The notes under the pieces are model-generated. The model was not told the origin of the DNA, searched no databases, and was given only the letters and a program-made list of their open reading frames with translations. From Sediminibacterium soli (GTDB taxonomy: Bacteria; Bacteroidota; Bacteroidia; Chitinophagales; Chitinophagaceae): a DNA stretch of 64,000 nt. The translations under genes were made by a program, and so were the position numbers. Positions within the stretch are counted from its first letter, which is position 1. Each line of letters opens with the position of its first letter. Location of the stretch: NCBI RefSeq assembly GCF_009939225.1, contig NZ_JAACJR010000008.1, positions 183,107-247,106 of the forward strand. The letters are read 5' to 3'. Shown here in pieces: positions 45,325 through 54,834 of the stretch.

Positions 45325-46170
45325 ATGATGAATGCAATGAACCTGATCAAACGTAGCGGTATCGCCGCGCTCGCTGTTGCAGCGCTCGCCTCCTGTAACA
45401 GCGGGGAAGAGAAAAAAGCAGCGGCTGCGGATTCGGCAAAAGCAGCGGCCGCCGCACCCGGTGCCATCGGCACGCCCATTAAATACGACAGTTCCAAAAG
45501 ATATATTTTCCTTACCTGGGACGATTCACCGCAGCCACCCGGCACCACCATCTGTAAAGGCATTTTCCATGAAGCGGGTGTAAAAGCCACTTTCTTCTCG
45601 GTGGGGTTTAACCAGGTGGGACCCTTGAAAAAAAGGATTATAGACTCCCTCCGCAGCGCCTACCCCGAGTTCCTGCTGGCCAACCACAGTTTCTCGCATG
45701 GTTTCCGGAACCAGTATGGAAAGTTCTATTCGCCCGCCATGCGCGACAGTGCGCTGAACGATTTCCTGAAGAACGAGGCCCTGCTGAAAGTGCCTGTGAA
45801 AATCATCCGTCTCCCGGGAAACAATACCTGGGCGGCAAACGGACAGATACAGGGCCAGAAAGCCAGCAACCTGCTGGTGAAAGCGCTGGACTCGCTGGGA
45901 TACAAGATCATCGGCTGGGACCTGGAATGGCATGAGCGTGGCAAATACCCCCAGGAAAGCGTAACGGAGATGATCCAGAAACTGAACCAGAAATTCGACG
46001 ACGGCAATACCATGGAACAGAATGCGATCGTGATCCTTTCGCACGACCGGTTATTTGAAAAACCACAGTACGCCGATTCATTGCGCCGTTTTATATCGGT
46101 GCTCAAACAGGATCCGCGCAACGTATTTGAAACCATCGACCATTACCCGATGGTGCAGGGACGGAAGTAA
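45325..46170 (+). CDS. Polysaccharide deacetylase-family lipoprotein
   Basis: This 281-residue protein has a lipoprotein signal ending in ALASC (C24), then a spacer rich in Ala and Lys. The NodB-like catalytic domain follows, with TWDDSP (about residue 73), HSFSHG (about 121) and RLPGNN (about 171), which provide the metal-binding Asp/His residues and the RxPxG-type segment. It probably removes N-acetyl groups from a cell-wall or surface glycan. The start at 45325 was chosen because it yields the lipoprotein signal; longer reading frames run into the preceding spacer. A perfect long hairpin terminator follows. Confidence 0.9.
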   Translation: MMNAMNLIKRSGIAALAVAALASCNSGEEKKAAAADSAKAAAAAPGAIGTPIKYDSSKRYIFLTWDDSPQPPGTTICKGIFHEAGVKATFFSVGFNQVGPLKKRIIDSLRSAYPEFLLANHSFSHGFRNQYGKFYSPAMRDSALNDFLKNEALLKVPVKIIRLPGNNTWAANGQIQGQKASNLLVKALDSLGYKIIGWDLEWHERGKYPQESVTEMIQKLNQKFDDGNTMEQNAIVILSHDRLFEKPQYADSLRRFISVLKQDPRNVFETIDHYPMVQGRK

Positions 46171-46180
46171 ATCCCTTCGC

Positions 46181-46235
46181 ATCCGATAATAAAAAAGCCT
46201 GTCCCTGATCCGGACAGGCTTTTTTATTATCGGAT
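46181..46235. terminator. Perfect 24-bp hairpin, bidirectional terminator
   Basis: Arms 46181-46204 and 46212-46235 are perfectly complementary over 24 bp with a 7-nt loop. The GCCTGTCC/GGACAGGC core is flanked by A6 and T6 runs, so it works as an intrinsic terminator in either direction. It follows the deacetylase stop by 10 bp. The perfect pairing extends about 10 bp beyond what termination needs. Confidence 0.9.
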
Positions 46236-46605
46236 CATGGTGAAAATGTCCGACAAAGAAAACCGATGACCGAAGGAGGGACACTCCCGTTTGAAATGAA
46301 CCCCTGTTCACCTGCGCCCCTACCGTTCATCCAGAACCGGGTTGTTGCGGCATATCCTTTATCACACAAAAAAGGCCTTTAGGATTTTCTTAACCAACCT
46401 GCCCAAACCCTTACTGGTATTGGATTACAGGTCATCATTAACATACGTTAACATTACCGTTAACACCATTCATACATACCCCCGCCGCAGGGTTGTAACT
46501 AATCACAATACGCTTCGTCTACTAATTGTCCGTTTCTACTTTTGACTTGTCAATGTGAAACAAAACAACACAAATACATTCTTTAAAAACAGTAACCTTA
46601 ACAAC
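46236..46605. other. Intergenic region between deacetylase terminator and PepSY-like gene
   Basis: This stretch of about 370 bp has no convincing gene. Its right half is A/T-rich and contains several AACATTACCGTTAAC-like strings (46440-46475), and it ends in the promoter of the next gene. I see no RNA gene. Confidence 0.6.
46537..46544 (+). promoter_or_regulatory. TAnnTTTG promoter element of the PepSY-like gene
   Basis: TACTTTTG at 46537-46544 fits the -7 consensus, giving a leader of about 55 nt before the ATG at 46606. This is the same octamer as at 36936. Confidence 0.5.
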
Positions 46606-47046
46606 ATGAAAAAGTTTTTCTTACTGGCTTTAACAGCCATTGCAGCCGGAACAAGTGCTTTTGCCGGACCCAACACAAAAAGCGCCAGAATCAGTGATCA
46701 TTTTTCTTCTGCTTTTAAAAATGCGCAGAACGTAACCTGGACAACCGCTGAAAAATACGACCAGGCCAGTTTTACCGTGGGCGCACAGAAAGTAGACGCT
46801 TATTATGATACCGACGGCGAACTGATTGGCACCATCAGGGGTATGGATTTCGACAAACTGCCGCAGTCTGCCATCGAAACCATCACCACCAAATACACTT
46901 TCCCCGAGTACCGTCTTACAGATTGCATCGAATTCACCGATCGCGCCAGCAACACTTCTTATTTTGTTTCTTTCCAGAACAAAAAAGACACGGTTGTATA
47001 CGAGATCAGCAAAAACGGCAGACTGAAATATTTCGCTACCCGTTAA
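46606..47046 (+). CDS. Exported PepSY-like small protein
   Basis: This 146-residue protein has a signal peptide (MKKFFLLALTAIAAGTSAFA) and one domain (about residues 28-146) with the pattern ISDHFSSAFKNAQNVTW, YYDTDGELIGTIRGMDFDKLP and KYTFPEYRLTDCIEF. These resemble the PepSY-like/BLIP-fold exported proteins abundant in Bacteroidota; their function is not established. An in-frame Met at 46555 would add 17 polar residues and spoil the signal peptide. A terminator follows. Confidence 0.8.
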   Translation: MKKFFLLALTAIAAGTSAFAGPNTKSARISDHFSSAFKNAQNVTWTTAEKYDQASFTVGAQKVDAYYDTDGELIGTIRGMDFDKLPQSAIETITTKYTFPEYRLTDCIEFTDRASNTSYFVSFQNKKDTVVYEISKNGRLKYFATR

Positions 47047-47073
47047 CCGACAATTTCTTCTTCCCATACATCT

Positions 47074-47101
47074 GTCCCGCCCCTGTAAGGCGGGACTTTT
47101 T
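47074..47101 (+). terminator. Intrinsic terminator of the PepSY-like gene
   Basis: GTCCCGCC (47074-47081) and GGCGGGAC (47089-47096) form an 8-bp stem with a 7-nt loop followed by five T. It also ends the convergent anmK transcript region. Confidence 0.9.
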
Positions 47102-47117
47102 GTACCAGCGAAACAGG

Positions 47118-48314
47118 TTACACCGGAAAACTGATCTTACCCATGCTAACCGCCGGTATGGAACGGTTGCCCGTTGCCGGGAAACCGCTGCCGGCGACCG
47201 TTTCGTTGGCGAGGATGGCGAACAGTACTGCTTCCTTGGCATCGGGAGGAACGCTCAAACCCGCGGTGGTATCTATGCGGTGCGGGCTCAGTCCGCTGCG
47301 CAGGTATTGCATCAGCAGGGGATTGTGAATGCCACCGCCACTTGCATACAGCACACAGGACATGCCCTGCGGTATGGTTTGCTGAACGGCAGCTATGATC
47401 GTATTTGCGGTAAAGGCCGTAAGCGTGGCCATGACATCATCCGCGACGGCATTGCCGGTACCGGTTTGCTGCAGCGCTTTTTCGAGGTAATCCAGGTTGA
47501 ACAGCTCGGGACCGGTGGTTTTTGGAAACGGCTGGCGGAAAAATGCATGCTCGCATAAAGCCGCCAGCAAATCGGTGTTTACCTTTCCCCGGGATGCCAT
47601 GGCCGCGTCTGCATCATAGGGCAGCTGGTAATATTTTCTCGTATAAGCATCGAGCAGGGTATTACCGGGCCCGGTATCGGTGCTGAATACTTTTCCCGCA
47701 TCCAGGTCGCCGGGCAGCCAGGTGAAATTGGCAATGCCACCCATATTGAGCAGGATGCGGTTTTCGTTTTGTTTGCTGAATGCGAGCCAGTCGCCGTATA
47801 CTGCCAGCGGTGCTCCTTCCCCTCCTGCCGCTATATGTTTCTGCCGGAAATCGCTGACCGTAATGATGCCGGCGGCAACGGCCAGGTGGTCGCCATCGCC
47901 GATCTGTAAAGTAGCGTTACCGAACTGCTGCAGGCCATGCTGATGCAGCGGCGCATGGTAAATGGTTTGGCCATGACTGGCCAGCAGGTCTATATCTGAC
48001 GCTTTTCTGTTCCACTCAGCCAGGCACGTGTTGATCATGACCGCGTGCTGCCTGGCAACCCATGCGTTTAACAGGCAAAGCTTCTCCAGGTCTACCTGTT
48101 TTTTGGCAAACACTTCCCTGATCTCGGCGCGGAACGCATCCCCGTAAGGAATGGTCGAAAATGCTTCCAACTGCAGGTGCATGCCCGTGCCGCTGCCGGT
48201 AAAACGGCAAAGGGCCAGGTCCAGTCCGTCAAGCGAAGTGCCGCTCATCAATCCCAGTATCCGCCTGTTTTCCTTGCCCGCAATGCGGCATAATTGCTCA
48301 ATCGATTGCTTCAT
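47118..48314 (-). CDS. anmK: Anhydro-N-acetylmuramic acid kinase
   Basis: This 398-residue kinase recycles peptidoglycan by converting 1,6-anhydroMurNAc to MurNAc-6-phosphate. Diagnostic segments are ILGLMSGTSLDGLDLAL (about residues 19-35), LASHGQTIYHAP (about 111-122), MGGIANFTWLP and STDTGPGNTLLDAY (about 213-226). The fold is of the hexokinase/actin type. It is divergent from the DeoR-type regulator at 48409, which may control it (inference). Confidence 0.96.
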   Translation of the reverse strand: MKQSIEQLCRIAGKENRRILGLMSGTSLDGLDLALCRFTGSGTGMHLQLEAFSTIPYGDAFRAEIREVFAKKQVDLEKLCLLNAWVARQHAVMINTCLAEWNRKASDIDLLASHGQTIYHAPLHQHGLQQFGNATLQIGDGDHLAVAAGIITVSDFRQKHIAAGGEGAPLAVYGDWLAFSKQNENRILLNMGGIANFTWLPGDLDAGKVFSTDTGPGNTLLDAYTRKYYQLPYDADAAMASRGKVNTDLLAALCEHAFFRQPFPKTTGPELFNLDYLEKALQQTGTGNAVADDVMATLTAFTANTIIAAVQQTIPQGMSCVLYASGGGIHNPLLMQYLRSGLSPHRIDTTAGLSVPPDAKEAVLFAILANETVAGSGFPATGNRSIPAVSMGKISFPV

Positions 48315-48386
48315 TTCTGCGGCTTTTTGATGACTTTTAAATAAATATCTGCCAGAATTTGCAGCTTTTTAAAAAAAAATCCGCAA

Positions 48387-48402
48387 ATTGTTCTTCAACA
48401 AT
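48387..48402. promoter_or_regulatory. Inverted repeat ATTGTT-CTTC-AACAAT
   Basis: These 6-bp arms with a 4-nt spacer lie 6 bp upstream of the DeoR-type regulator start, in the anmK-deoR divergent region. It is a candidate operator for autoregulation. Confidence 0.3.
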
Positions 48403-48408
48403 GCTTAC

Positions 48409-49155
48409 ATGCTTAAGAAAGAACGGCAGGCTTATATCCTCCACCAGGTGAGTCTGCACAACAGTGTTTTGTCGGCCGACCTGAGTCATGCGATCAATGT
48501 ATCGGAAGACACGATCCGCCGCGACCTGAACGAGCTGGCCGATGACGGAAAACTGATCAAGGTACATGGAGGCGCTTTATCCAAATCGTTCAACAGTTTT
48601 TACCTCCGTTCCGATGTGTACAATGTAGACAATAAAAAGCGGATCGCCGAAAAAGCGGTGTCGATGATCAAGGACGGCATGTTTGTGATCACGGGCGGGG
48701 GCACTACGATCATTGAAATGGCGAGGCTGTTGCCGGAAGACCTGAAAGCCACATTTTTTACCGGCAGCATACCGGCGGCCTATGAGTATTCGCAGCATCC
48801 GAATATCGAGCTGATTTTTATCGGGGATAAGATCGCCAAAAAATCGCAGATAGCGGTGGGCGGTGAAGCGATCAACCGGATCAGACACATCAAGGCGGAT
48901 CTTTGTTTTTTAGGCATCAATGCGATCGATATACAGCATGGTGTTACCGATAACGACTGGGATATTGTGCAGGTGAAAAAAGCCATGATCGAATCGGCTT
49001 CGCAGACCGCGGTGATGTCGATCTCCGAGAAACTGAATACCACCCAGCGTGTACGCGTCTGCGGTATCAGCGAGATCGATGTGCTGATCACCGAGCTTGA
49101 ACAGGACGCCCCGCAGCTCCACCCCTTCCGGGAAGCGGGTCTTCCTATTCTGTAA
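48409..49155 (+). CDS. DeoR/GlpR-family transcriptional regulator
   Basis: This 248-residue regulator has an N-terminal DeoR helix-turn-helix (MLKKERQAYILHQVSLHNSV; INVSEDTIRRDLNELADDGKLIKVHGGA) and a C-terminal DeoRC sugar-phosphate sensor domain (about residues 75-235), with ITGGGTTIIEMARLLP, FIGDKIAKKSQIAVGGEA and FLGINAIDIQHGVTDND. The start at 48409 fits the family N-terminus; a TTG at 48388 is less likely. It is divergent from anmK and ends in a terminator. Confidence 0.94.
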   Translation: MLKKERQAYILHQVSLHNSVLSADLSHAINVSEDTIRRDLNELADDGKLIKVHGGALSKSFNSFYLRSDVYNVDNKKRIAEKAVSMIKDGMFVITGGGTTIIEMARLLPEDLKATFFTGSIPAAYEYSQHPNIELIFIGDKIAKKSQIAVGGEAINRIRHIKADLCFLGINAIDIQHGVTDNDWDIVQVKKAMIESASQTAVMSISEKLNTTQRVRVCGISEIDVLITELEQDAPQLHPFREAGLPIL

Positions 49156-49185
49156 AAGAGTTGGAATAGTAACATTGATAGTATC

Positions 49186-49217
49186 AGACCCCGCTTTTCC
49201 AGGCAGGGTCTTTTTTT
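49186..49217 (+). terminator. Intrinsic terminator of the DeoR-type regulator gene
   Basis: AGACCCCGC (49186-49194) pairs with GCAGGGTCT (49203-49211) at 8 of 9 positions and is followed by a T run to 49217. It begins 31 bp after the stop codon. Confidence 0.88.
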
Positions 49218-49312
49218 AGTGGAATAGTTATTGCAGCATAAGTTACTGTTAATTAAACCCGTATTCGATACCGATTAATTATCTTCAGCACAGAAAACCG
49301 GTGCGTGCGGAA

Positions 49313-51169
49313 ATGATCCCTTTTTTGCTGCGAAATATCAAAACCATACTTCTTGTTTGCTTCATGGCAGGTGCATTTGGTATGGAAACCTGCGCCCAGG
49401 ATCCGGCTCCCGCGGATACCGTTTTTTTCCTGGCACATAAAAAAGGATTGCTCGGCAGGATCGGCAAGAGTCTGTCCGTCAACAACCCCGATCTTCCCGT
49501 ACAGGACAGCGCCAAAAAGAACGAGGATGCATTTGCGCCGTTCAGGGGAAAACGCATCCGGTATATTTTTATCCAGAAGATCGGCTTCGAAAAAAATGTG
49601 AACGACACGGTAAAAGTGGTCAGGAATATTTTCAGCCGTATCGGCGATGCCCTGCATACCAGTACCCGGCAAAAGATCGTTCGGAACAATCTTTTTATGA
49701 CGGAAGGCGATACGCTCTATCCCGCGCTTGTGGCCGATAACGAACGCTACCTGCGACAGCTCAGCTATATTCAGGATGCGCGGATACTGGTGAAAGAGAT
49801 CGCCAGCGACAGTGCCGCCGTAGACCTGATCGTCGTCTGCAAGGATGTATTCCCGGTTGGCGGCAGCATGCAGTCGGCCACCGGAAACAGTGTGTCTTTT
49901 GAAGCCAACGACGATAACCTGGTAGGTACCGGCAACCGGCTGCAACTGGAACAGCTGGTAGACGGCGATCGTGCTCCCCATTACGGCTTTGGCGTGGAAT
50001 TCCTGAAAAGGAATATCAACGGCAGTTTTATCAACCTGTCCGTAGGTTACCAGAACCAGGCTGCCACCTACAACAGCGGCCGGCGCGAAGAGAAAGCGCT
50101 GTACCTGCGGGGAGAACTGCCCCTGGTGAGCCCGTACCATTCCTGGACCGGCGCTTTCGAACTGGCCCGGCATACCACTTTTAACGGGTACCGCGAAGAC
50201 TCTTTATACAATGCCGCGTTCAAATACAATTACCGCCTGTTCGACGGATGGATCGGTCATAATATCGGCGCAAGAAGGAATCTCAAAGACAACCTGCGCT
50301 CAAGGTACCGCAAGCTGGTAGCGGTGCGTGCCATTCACCGGGTATTCGACGATCTGCCGGATGCCTACAAAGGCACGTATAACATCGGGTATTCCAACCT
50401 GAGCAGCCTGCTGGCATCGTTCAATATTTTTGAACAGGATTTCTACCATACAAATTTCCTGTATGGCTTTGGCCGTAATGAGGATCTGCCCGAGGGTTTC
50501 AATATCAGCGTTACAGGCGGCTGGAGCAAACGCGACAATATTTCCAGGGCATACGGCGGGTTTGAATACCGAAGGAGTTATTTTTCGCGCAGGCAGGATT
50601 ACATTAATTACCGACTGAGCCTGGGCGGCTATTTTAACGGCGATCGTTTTGAAGACCTGAGTTTCCTGACGGGCCTGGATTTTATCACCAAGCTGCGCAA
50701 ACTGGGCAGCGGCCACTGGTATATGCGGCATTTTCTGAGCGGAAGCATTACGCAGCTGGCCAATACCATGCAGAACGAAGTGCTGCGTATTGCAAGTGAT
50801 TTTGGTATACCAAGACTCAACGACCCCAACCTGCGGGCAAGCACCCGCATTACACTGAACGGTGAATCGGTGTTCTACAATACCTGGAAATTACTGGGAT
50901 TCAGCTTTGCGCCGTTTGGCTTCGCCAATGTTACCTACCTGAAATCCATCGGCAGGTATTTTACTACCGGCGATATCTATACAGCCATCGGCGGCGGCGT
51001 ACGCACGCGCAACGAGAACCTGGTTTTTGGCACGATGGAAATGAAACTATATTATTACCCCCGCACCACCGGCGGTATCAGTCCCTGGAACATCACCTTC
51101 AACAGCGAACTGCGTTACCGGTACGAGACACAGCTGATCCGGAGACCCGATTTCCCGGTACTGAACTGA
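49313..51169 (+). CDS. Omp85-like outer-membrane beta-barrel protein
   Basis: This protein of about 618 residues has a signal peptide (MIPFLLRNIKTILLVCFMAGAFGMETCAQ). A POTRA-like domain (about 65-190) contains RGKRIRYIFIQKIGFEKN, IVRNNLFMTEGDTLYPALVADNERYLRQL and DARILVKEI, typical of the Omp85 superfamily. A long C-terminal part consists of alternating strands with many aromatic ends, consistent with a barrel. It lacks the multiple POTRA domains of BamA, so a specialised family is likely; lipid or protein insertion into the outer membrane is inferred. The start at 49313 was chosen because it gives a clean signal peptide; a GTG at 49301 is in frame. Confidence 0.85.
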   Translation: MIPFLLRNIKTILLVCFMAGAFGMETCAQDPAPADTVFFLAHKKGLLGRIGKSLSVNNPDLPVQDSAKKNEDAFAPFRGKRIRYIFIQKIGFEKNVNDTVKVVRNIFSRIGDALHTSTRQKIVRNNLFMTEGDTLYPALVADNERYLRQLSYIQDARILVKEIASDSAAVDLIVVCKDVFPVGGSMQSATGNSVSFEANDDNLVGTGNRLQLEQLVDGDRAPHYGFGVEFLKRNINGSFINLSVGYQNQAATYNSGRREEKALYLRGELPLVSPYHSWTGAFELARHTTFNGYREDSLYNAAFKYNYRLFDGWIGHNIGARRNLKDNLRSRYRKLVAVRAIHRVFDDLPDAYKGTYNIGYSNLSSLLASFNIFEQDFYHTNFLYGFGRNEDLPEGFNISVTGGWSKRDNISRAYGGFEYRRSYFSRRQDYINYRLSLGGYFNGDRFEDLSFLTGLDFITKLRKLGSGHWYMRHFLSGSITQLANTMQNEVLRIASDFGIPRLNDPNLRASTRITLNGESVFYNTWKLLGFSFAPFGFANVTYLKSIGRYFTTGDIYTAIGGGVRTRNENLVFGTMEMKLYYYPRTTGGISPWNITFNSELRYRYETQLIRRPDFPVLN

Positions 51170-51249
51170 TGGTTACCGGTACAACCGGTCACAACGGCAC
51201 TGCAGTCAGCCTCTGCTGCCTGTCTGCTGTCTATGCGGACAAACCAACC

Positions 51250-52014
51250 TTATCCAAAATACAATTCTATCAATGGCTGGTGCAGCAGCGCCTGTGTGAA
51301 TATGGCGATCACTGCCAGGAAATACAGGACCGAAAAAAGAATGGTAAGGATACTCCTCCTGGCAATATAACAACCCACCAGGGGCAATACCTGCAAAGCA
51401 TGCATGCCTAAAAAATGGGCAAGCCGCAGTTCACTGCTTTGCTGTTTCCAGTTAACAAACGGAAGACCCGAACGCCCGTCGGGCGAGCCTATGTTCCAGC
51501 CGGGCAGCGCCGTCATCAGGTTTCCCGATATGGAAAACAGCACAAAACCCAGCAAACCCAGGCGTATGCCCCATAGATAATGCCGCCTGATATGCGGTAA
51601 GGGCAGCACAAAGAACAGCCACATAAAATACGCAATATACAAAGAGATGACCGCAACACCGAGTGCCATTATGGTCATCAGCAGTTCGTTCAACTGCTGG
51701 TCAATAACAGTATGCGTCAGTTCTTCGTGCAGGGCAAATACAATCGTGTAGCCGTCTTCAAAAAGAAGTATGACCCCAAGCACCCAGCTGAACCATTGTA
51801 TGCTTTGCTTCCGGTGCAGGTAGTCCATCAGCCAACCGATGGTCCAGACAAAAACCGTGGTCTCTGCCAGGAACCTGGCCGGTCGTATCCATGCGCCGGG
51901 AGCATTGCCGGCCAGCAGCATCAGGCAACAGCCCATACAGCCAATCATACACAGCCATCCGAAACCGAACAGCAGCGCATTTCTTTTTTTCAGTTCCTGT
52001 AACCATTCGCGCAT
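51250..52014 (-). CDS. Polytopic membrane protein, unknown family
   Basis: This 254-residue protein has about seven hydrophobic helices (near 15-37, 45-62, 72-94, 110-137, 148-170, 203-218 and 222-242). Polar patches include LHRKQSIQWF, LHEELTHTVIDQ and NIGSPDGRSGLPFVNW. I do not recognise the family. It is convergent with the barrel protein and lies 68 bp downstream of the UbiD-family gene on the same strand; no link is obvious. Confidence 0.8.
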   Translation of the reverse strand: MREWLQELKKRNALLFGFGWLCMIGCMGCCLMLLAGNAPGAWIRPARFLAETTVFVWTIGWLMDYLHRKQSIQWFSWVLGVILLFEDGYTIVFALHEELTHTVIDQQLNELLMTIMALGVAVISLYIAYFMWLFFVLPLPHIRRHYLWGIRLGLLGFVLFSISGNLMTALPGWNIGSPDGRSGLPFVNWKQQSSELRLAHFLGMHALQVLPLVGCYIARRSILTILFSVLYFLAVIAIFTQALLHQPLIELYFG

Positions 52015-52082
52015 AAGGCGGTTTGTGAAGATGAAGCCGTGGCCGCAACCTGCGGCATCCCTGCCGCAAAAAAACTATGCCC

Positions 52083-53927
52083 TTACCCGATACCGGAAAG
52101 ACTGCCGCCTTTGGCGAACAACCGGTCGATACGCTTTTCCACCGCAGGATCTTTTTCGAGCACGGGCGCATGATGCGGTTTGATACGTGCGTCGATCACC
52201 AGCGGTCCCCTGCATCCCCAGTGTTTGTATTCGGTAAAGGATGCTATTCCATAGATATCGTGTGAAGGATTGCAGCGTGTGAAGGTTACCCAGAGGAAAT
52301 TTGACAGCTGCTTCGCCGTAAACCCGCTGTCGTCACAAACAACGATCAGGGCAATACCCGCCAGCTCCGCTGTCTTTGACAGCAACCCGCCGTTCAGGCG
52401 TTCCATTTCCCGCTGGCTGGTGTCGTAAGAAACAAATTTATCGCCCTGCAGACAGAGTACGCCCGGCATGGCCAGTTGCGGGTTAACCAGTCCGGGCAAC
52501 TCCTTACAGCAACCCGGGACCTCCGTCGCGAGTGTTCGTTTGACTTCGCCGTATGCTGCAAACACCACTTTGCTGCCCGTATTCAATCCCGTTCCGGAAT
52601 AATCGAGTGTATCGATGGTGGTTTTTGCATGAAAATGAATATCGCGTGAGAAATCGATTCTTTCGAGCACATACTCCAGGAAACCCTGCACAGGCCGGGT
52701 TGATAAACGGCGCTTATCATCAGCGGTAATAAACAGGAATTTGGCAAGACTAAGCTGTCCTGTTCCCAGAATATGGTTGGCAATGGTCAGCAGTTCTGCC
52801 GGCTGCCGCGTTGGCGCATAGGGTGTATACCGTTCGCTGCCCACGGCCAGCAACAGCGGGTGCACACCCGCGGCATCCACCGCATGCACTTCTTTCAACC
52901 CGGGAATTTCTTCGCCAATGGCGTCGCCGGTTATTTCGTGTATCAGTTCTCCGAAGCTGGTGTCTTCCTGCGGCGGCCTGCCCACCACGGTAAAAGGCCA
53001 GATGGCATTTTTCTTTGCGTATACTTTGTGCACCCGCATTACGGGGAAAGGATGGGTAAGACTGTAATAACCCAGGTGATCACCAAACGGTCCCTCGGGT
53101 TTGTTATCATTCGGAAATACCTCTCCGGTGATCACAAAATCGGCATCGGTGCTGATGCAGAAACCGTCGCGGTAAGTATAGCGGAAACGCCTGTTGCCAA
53201 GCACGCCGGCAAACCGCAGTTCGCTGATACCCTCGGGTAATGGCATGACCGCTGATACGGAATGGGAGGGCGGCCCGCCAACAAAACAGCTTACTTTCAG
53301 CGGCAGTCCTTTTGCATTGGCCTTGGTCTGGTGAACACCTATGCCACGGTGTAGCTGGTAATGCAATCCTATTTCCCTGTCGCGCACATACGCATTGCCC
53401 GTAAGCTGCACACGGTACATACCCAGGTTTGATTTCATGATGCCCGGCTCATCCATGTCTTCGGTGTATACCTGCGGCAGCGTAACAAATGCGCCGCCAT
53501 CGTTTGGCCAGTGATGAACCAATGGCAGGTCGCTGATCCGCACTTCTTCGTGCAGCACCGGTTGCGATACCGGGTTCTTCAGCGGAAAAGCCCTGATGCC
53601 CGCCAGTCCGGCGCGGAGATTACGGACAGGATGTTTCAATGCCTGCAGGGGATCGTTCTTCAGAGCGATCAGTTGCTGCACGGCAGGCAGGGTATCCCTG
53701 AAGATAAACCTGCTTCTCTCAATCGTTCCGAAAATATTGGAAGCCGCCCTGAACCCTGAGCCTTTTACGCGCTCAAACAACAAGGCAGGGCCTTTTGCCT
53801 CATACACCCGCAAATGAATAGCCGCCATTTCGAGATAAGGATCCACTTCCTCTTTGATACGGACAAGCTGGCCATTCTTCTCCAGATCGGCCAAACATTG
53901 CTCAAGCGATGAATAAGGCATACGCAA
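52083..53927 (-). CDS. UbiD-family decarboxylase
   Basis: This 614-residue prenylated-FMN-dependent decarboxylase has LVRIKEEVDPYLEMAAI near the N-terminus, PALLFERVKGSGF, PEGPFGDHLGYYS (about residues 278-290), which carries the conserved Glu-Asp network, and EVPGCCKELPGLVNPQLAMPG. Length exceeds E. coli UbiD (about 497), as is usual for menaquinone-pathway UbiD proteins of Bacteroidota. Because mqnA at 32432 shows the futalosine route, this enzyme may serve in late menaquinone synthesis (inference). The divergent pdxJ starts 87 bp away. Confidence 0.92.
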   Translation of the reverse strand: MRMPYSSLEQCLADLEKNGQLVRIKEEVDPYLEMAAIHLRVYEAKGPALLFERVKGSGFRAASNIFGTIERSRFIFRDTLPAVQQLIALKNDPLQALKHPVRNLRAGLAGIRAFPLKNPVSQPVLHEEVRISDLPLVHHWPNDGGAFVTLPQVYTEDMDEPGIMKSNLGMYRVQLTGNAYVRDREIGLHYQLHRGIGVHQTKANAKGLPLKVSCFVGGPPSHSVSAVMPLPEGISELRFAGVLGNRRFRYTYRDGFCISTDADFVITGEVFPNDNKPEGPFGDHLGYYSLTHPFPVMRVHKVYAKKNAIWPFTVVGRPPQEDTSFGELIHEITGDAIGEEIPGLKEVHAVDAAGVHPLLLAVGSERYTPYAPTRQPAELLTIANHILGTGQLSLAKFLFITADDKRRLSTRPVQGFLEYVLERIDFSRDIHFHAKTTIDTLDYSGTGLNTGSKVVFAAYGEVKRTLATEVPGCCKELPGLVNPQLAMPGVLCLQGDKFVSYDTSQREMERLNGGLLSKTAELAGIALIVVCDDSGFTAKQLSNFLWVTFTRCNPSHDIYGIASFTEYKHWGCRGPLVIDARIKPHHAPVLEKDPAVEKRIDRLFAKGGSLSGIG

Positions 53928-54014
53928 AGATAATCAGGAGCGGCTATAGTTGTACTGCGGTCAAACGTATGCACAACCCTTCATCAATCTGCCCAAACCA
54001 GCTACCTTTACAGC

Positions 54015-54743
54015 ATGACAAAGCTCAGTGTGAACATCAACAAATTTGCCACTTTGCGGAACAGCAGGGGCGGTAATAATCCGGATGTAGTAAAGGCGGC
54101 GGCGGATGCGCAGCGTTTTGGTGCCGATGGCGTTACCGTGCACCCGAGACCGGACGAAAGACATATCCGCTACGAAGATGTAAGACAGATCAAAAAAATC
54201 ATCACCACCGAATTCAATATCGAAGGCAATCCCACCGAACAGAAATTTGTTGACCTGGTACTCGAAACCAAACCCGACCAGGTAACCCTGGTGCCCGATG
54301 CACTCGGGCAGATCACCAGCAACCATGGCTGGGATACGCTGCTCCACAAAGACTACCTGTATGAGATCGTTTCGGTGTTCAAAAAAGCCGGTATACGCGT
54401 GTCGATCTTTGTGGATCCCGTGATGACCATGGTTAACGGCGCTCTGGAAACGGGCACCGACAGGATAGAACTGTACACCGAGCACTACGCGCTTGTCTAC
54501 GCCAGCGGCAAACACGAAGAAGCGGTGGCGCCTTATACAGCCGCTGCCGCACGCGCAAAAGAACTGAAGCTGGGCCTCAACGCCGGGCACGATCTTGACC
54601 TGCATAACCTGCGATTCTTCAAACAGCGTATCCCCTATCTCGACGAAGTGAGCATCGGGCATGCACTGGTCTCCGATGCGATCTATCTGGGATACGAGAA
54701 TACGGTGCAGCTGTACAAACGGCAGTTGCGGGATGCGGACTGA
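54015..54743 (+). CDS. pdxJ: Pyridoxine 5'-phosphate synthase
   Basis: This 242-residue TIM-barrel enzyme condenses 1-deoxyxylulose 5-phosphate with 3-amino-2-oxopropyl phosphate to pyridoxine 5'-phosphate. Diagnostic segments are [39 protein letters not shown] (about 31-51), [12 protein letters not shown] and [13 protein letters not shown] (about 193-205). In this enzyme DXP-dependent B6 synthesis is implied. The fucosidase gene follows at 54835. Confidence 0.97.
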   Translation: MTKLSVNINKFATLRNSRGGNNPDVVKAAADAQRFGADGVTVHPRPDERHIRYEDVRQIKKIITTEFNIEGNPTEQKFVDLVLETKPDQVTLVPDALGQITSNHGWDTLLHKDYLYEIVSVFKKAGIRVSIFVDPVMTMVNGALETGTDRIELYTEHYALVYASGKHEEAVAPYTAAAARAKELKLGLNAGHDLDLHNLRFFKQRIPYLDEVSIGHALVSDAIYLGYENTVQLYKRQLRDAD

Positions 54744-54834
54744 CAGATCGCGGATCCCGTTTTTTTACGGCGACAACTCCCCCCATCCCGGATCCGCAAA
54801 ACCAGAATTCACCAATCGTTGTTATCTTGTTTTT

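Noticed and set aside
51169..51411. Plus-strand open frame of 80 codons after the barrel protein
   Set aside because: It overlaps the 3' end of the convergent membrane-protein gene and has no family or signal features.
54744..54800. GCGGATCC/GGATCCGC pair after pdxJ as another repeat element
   Set aside because: Only 8 bp pair and no tandem units are visible; too weak to include with the other inverted repeats.
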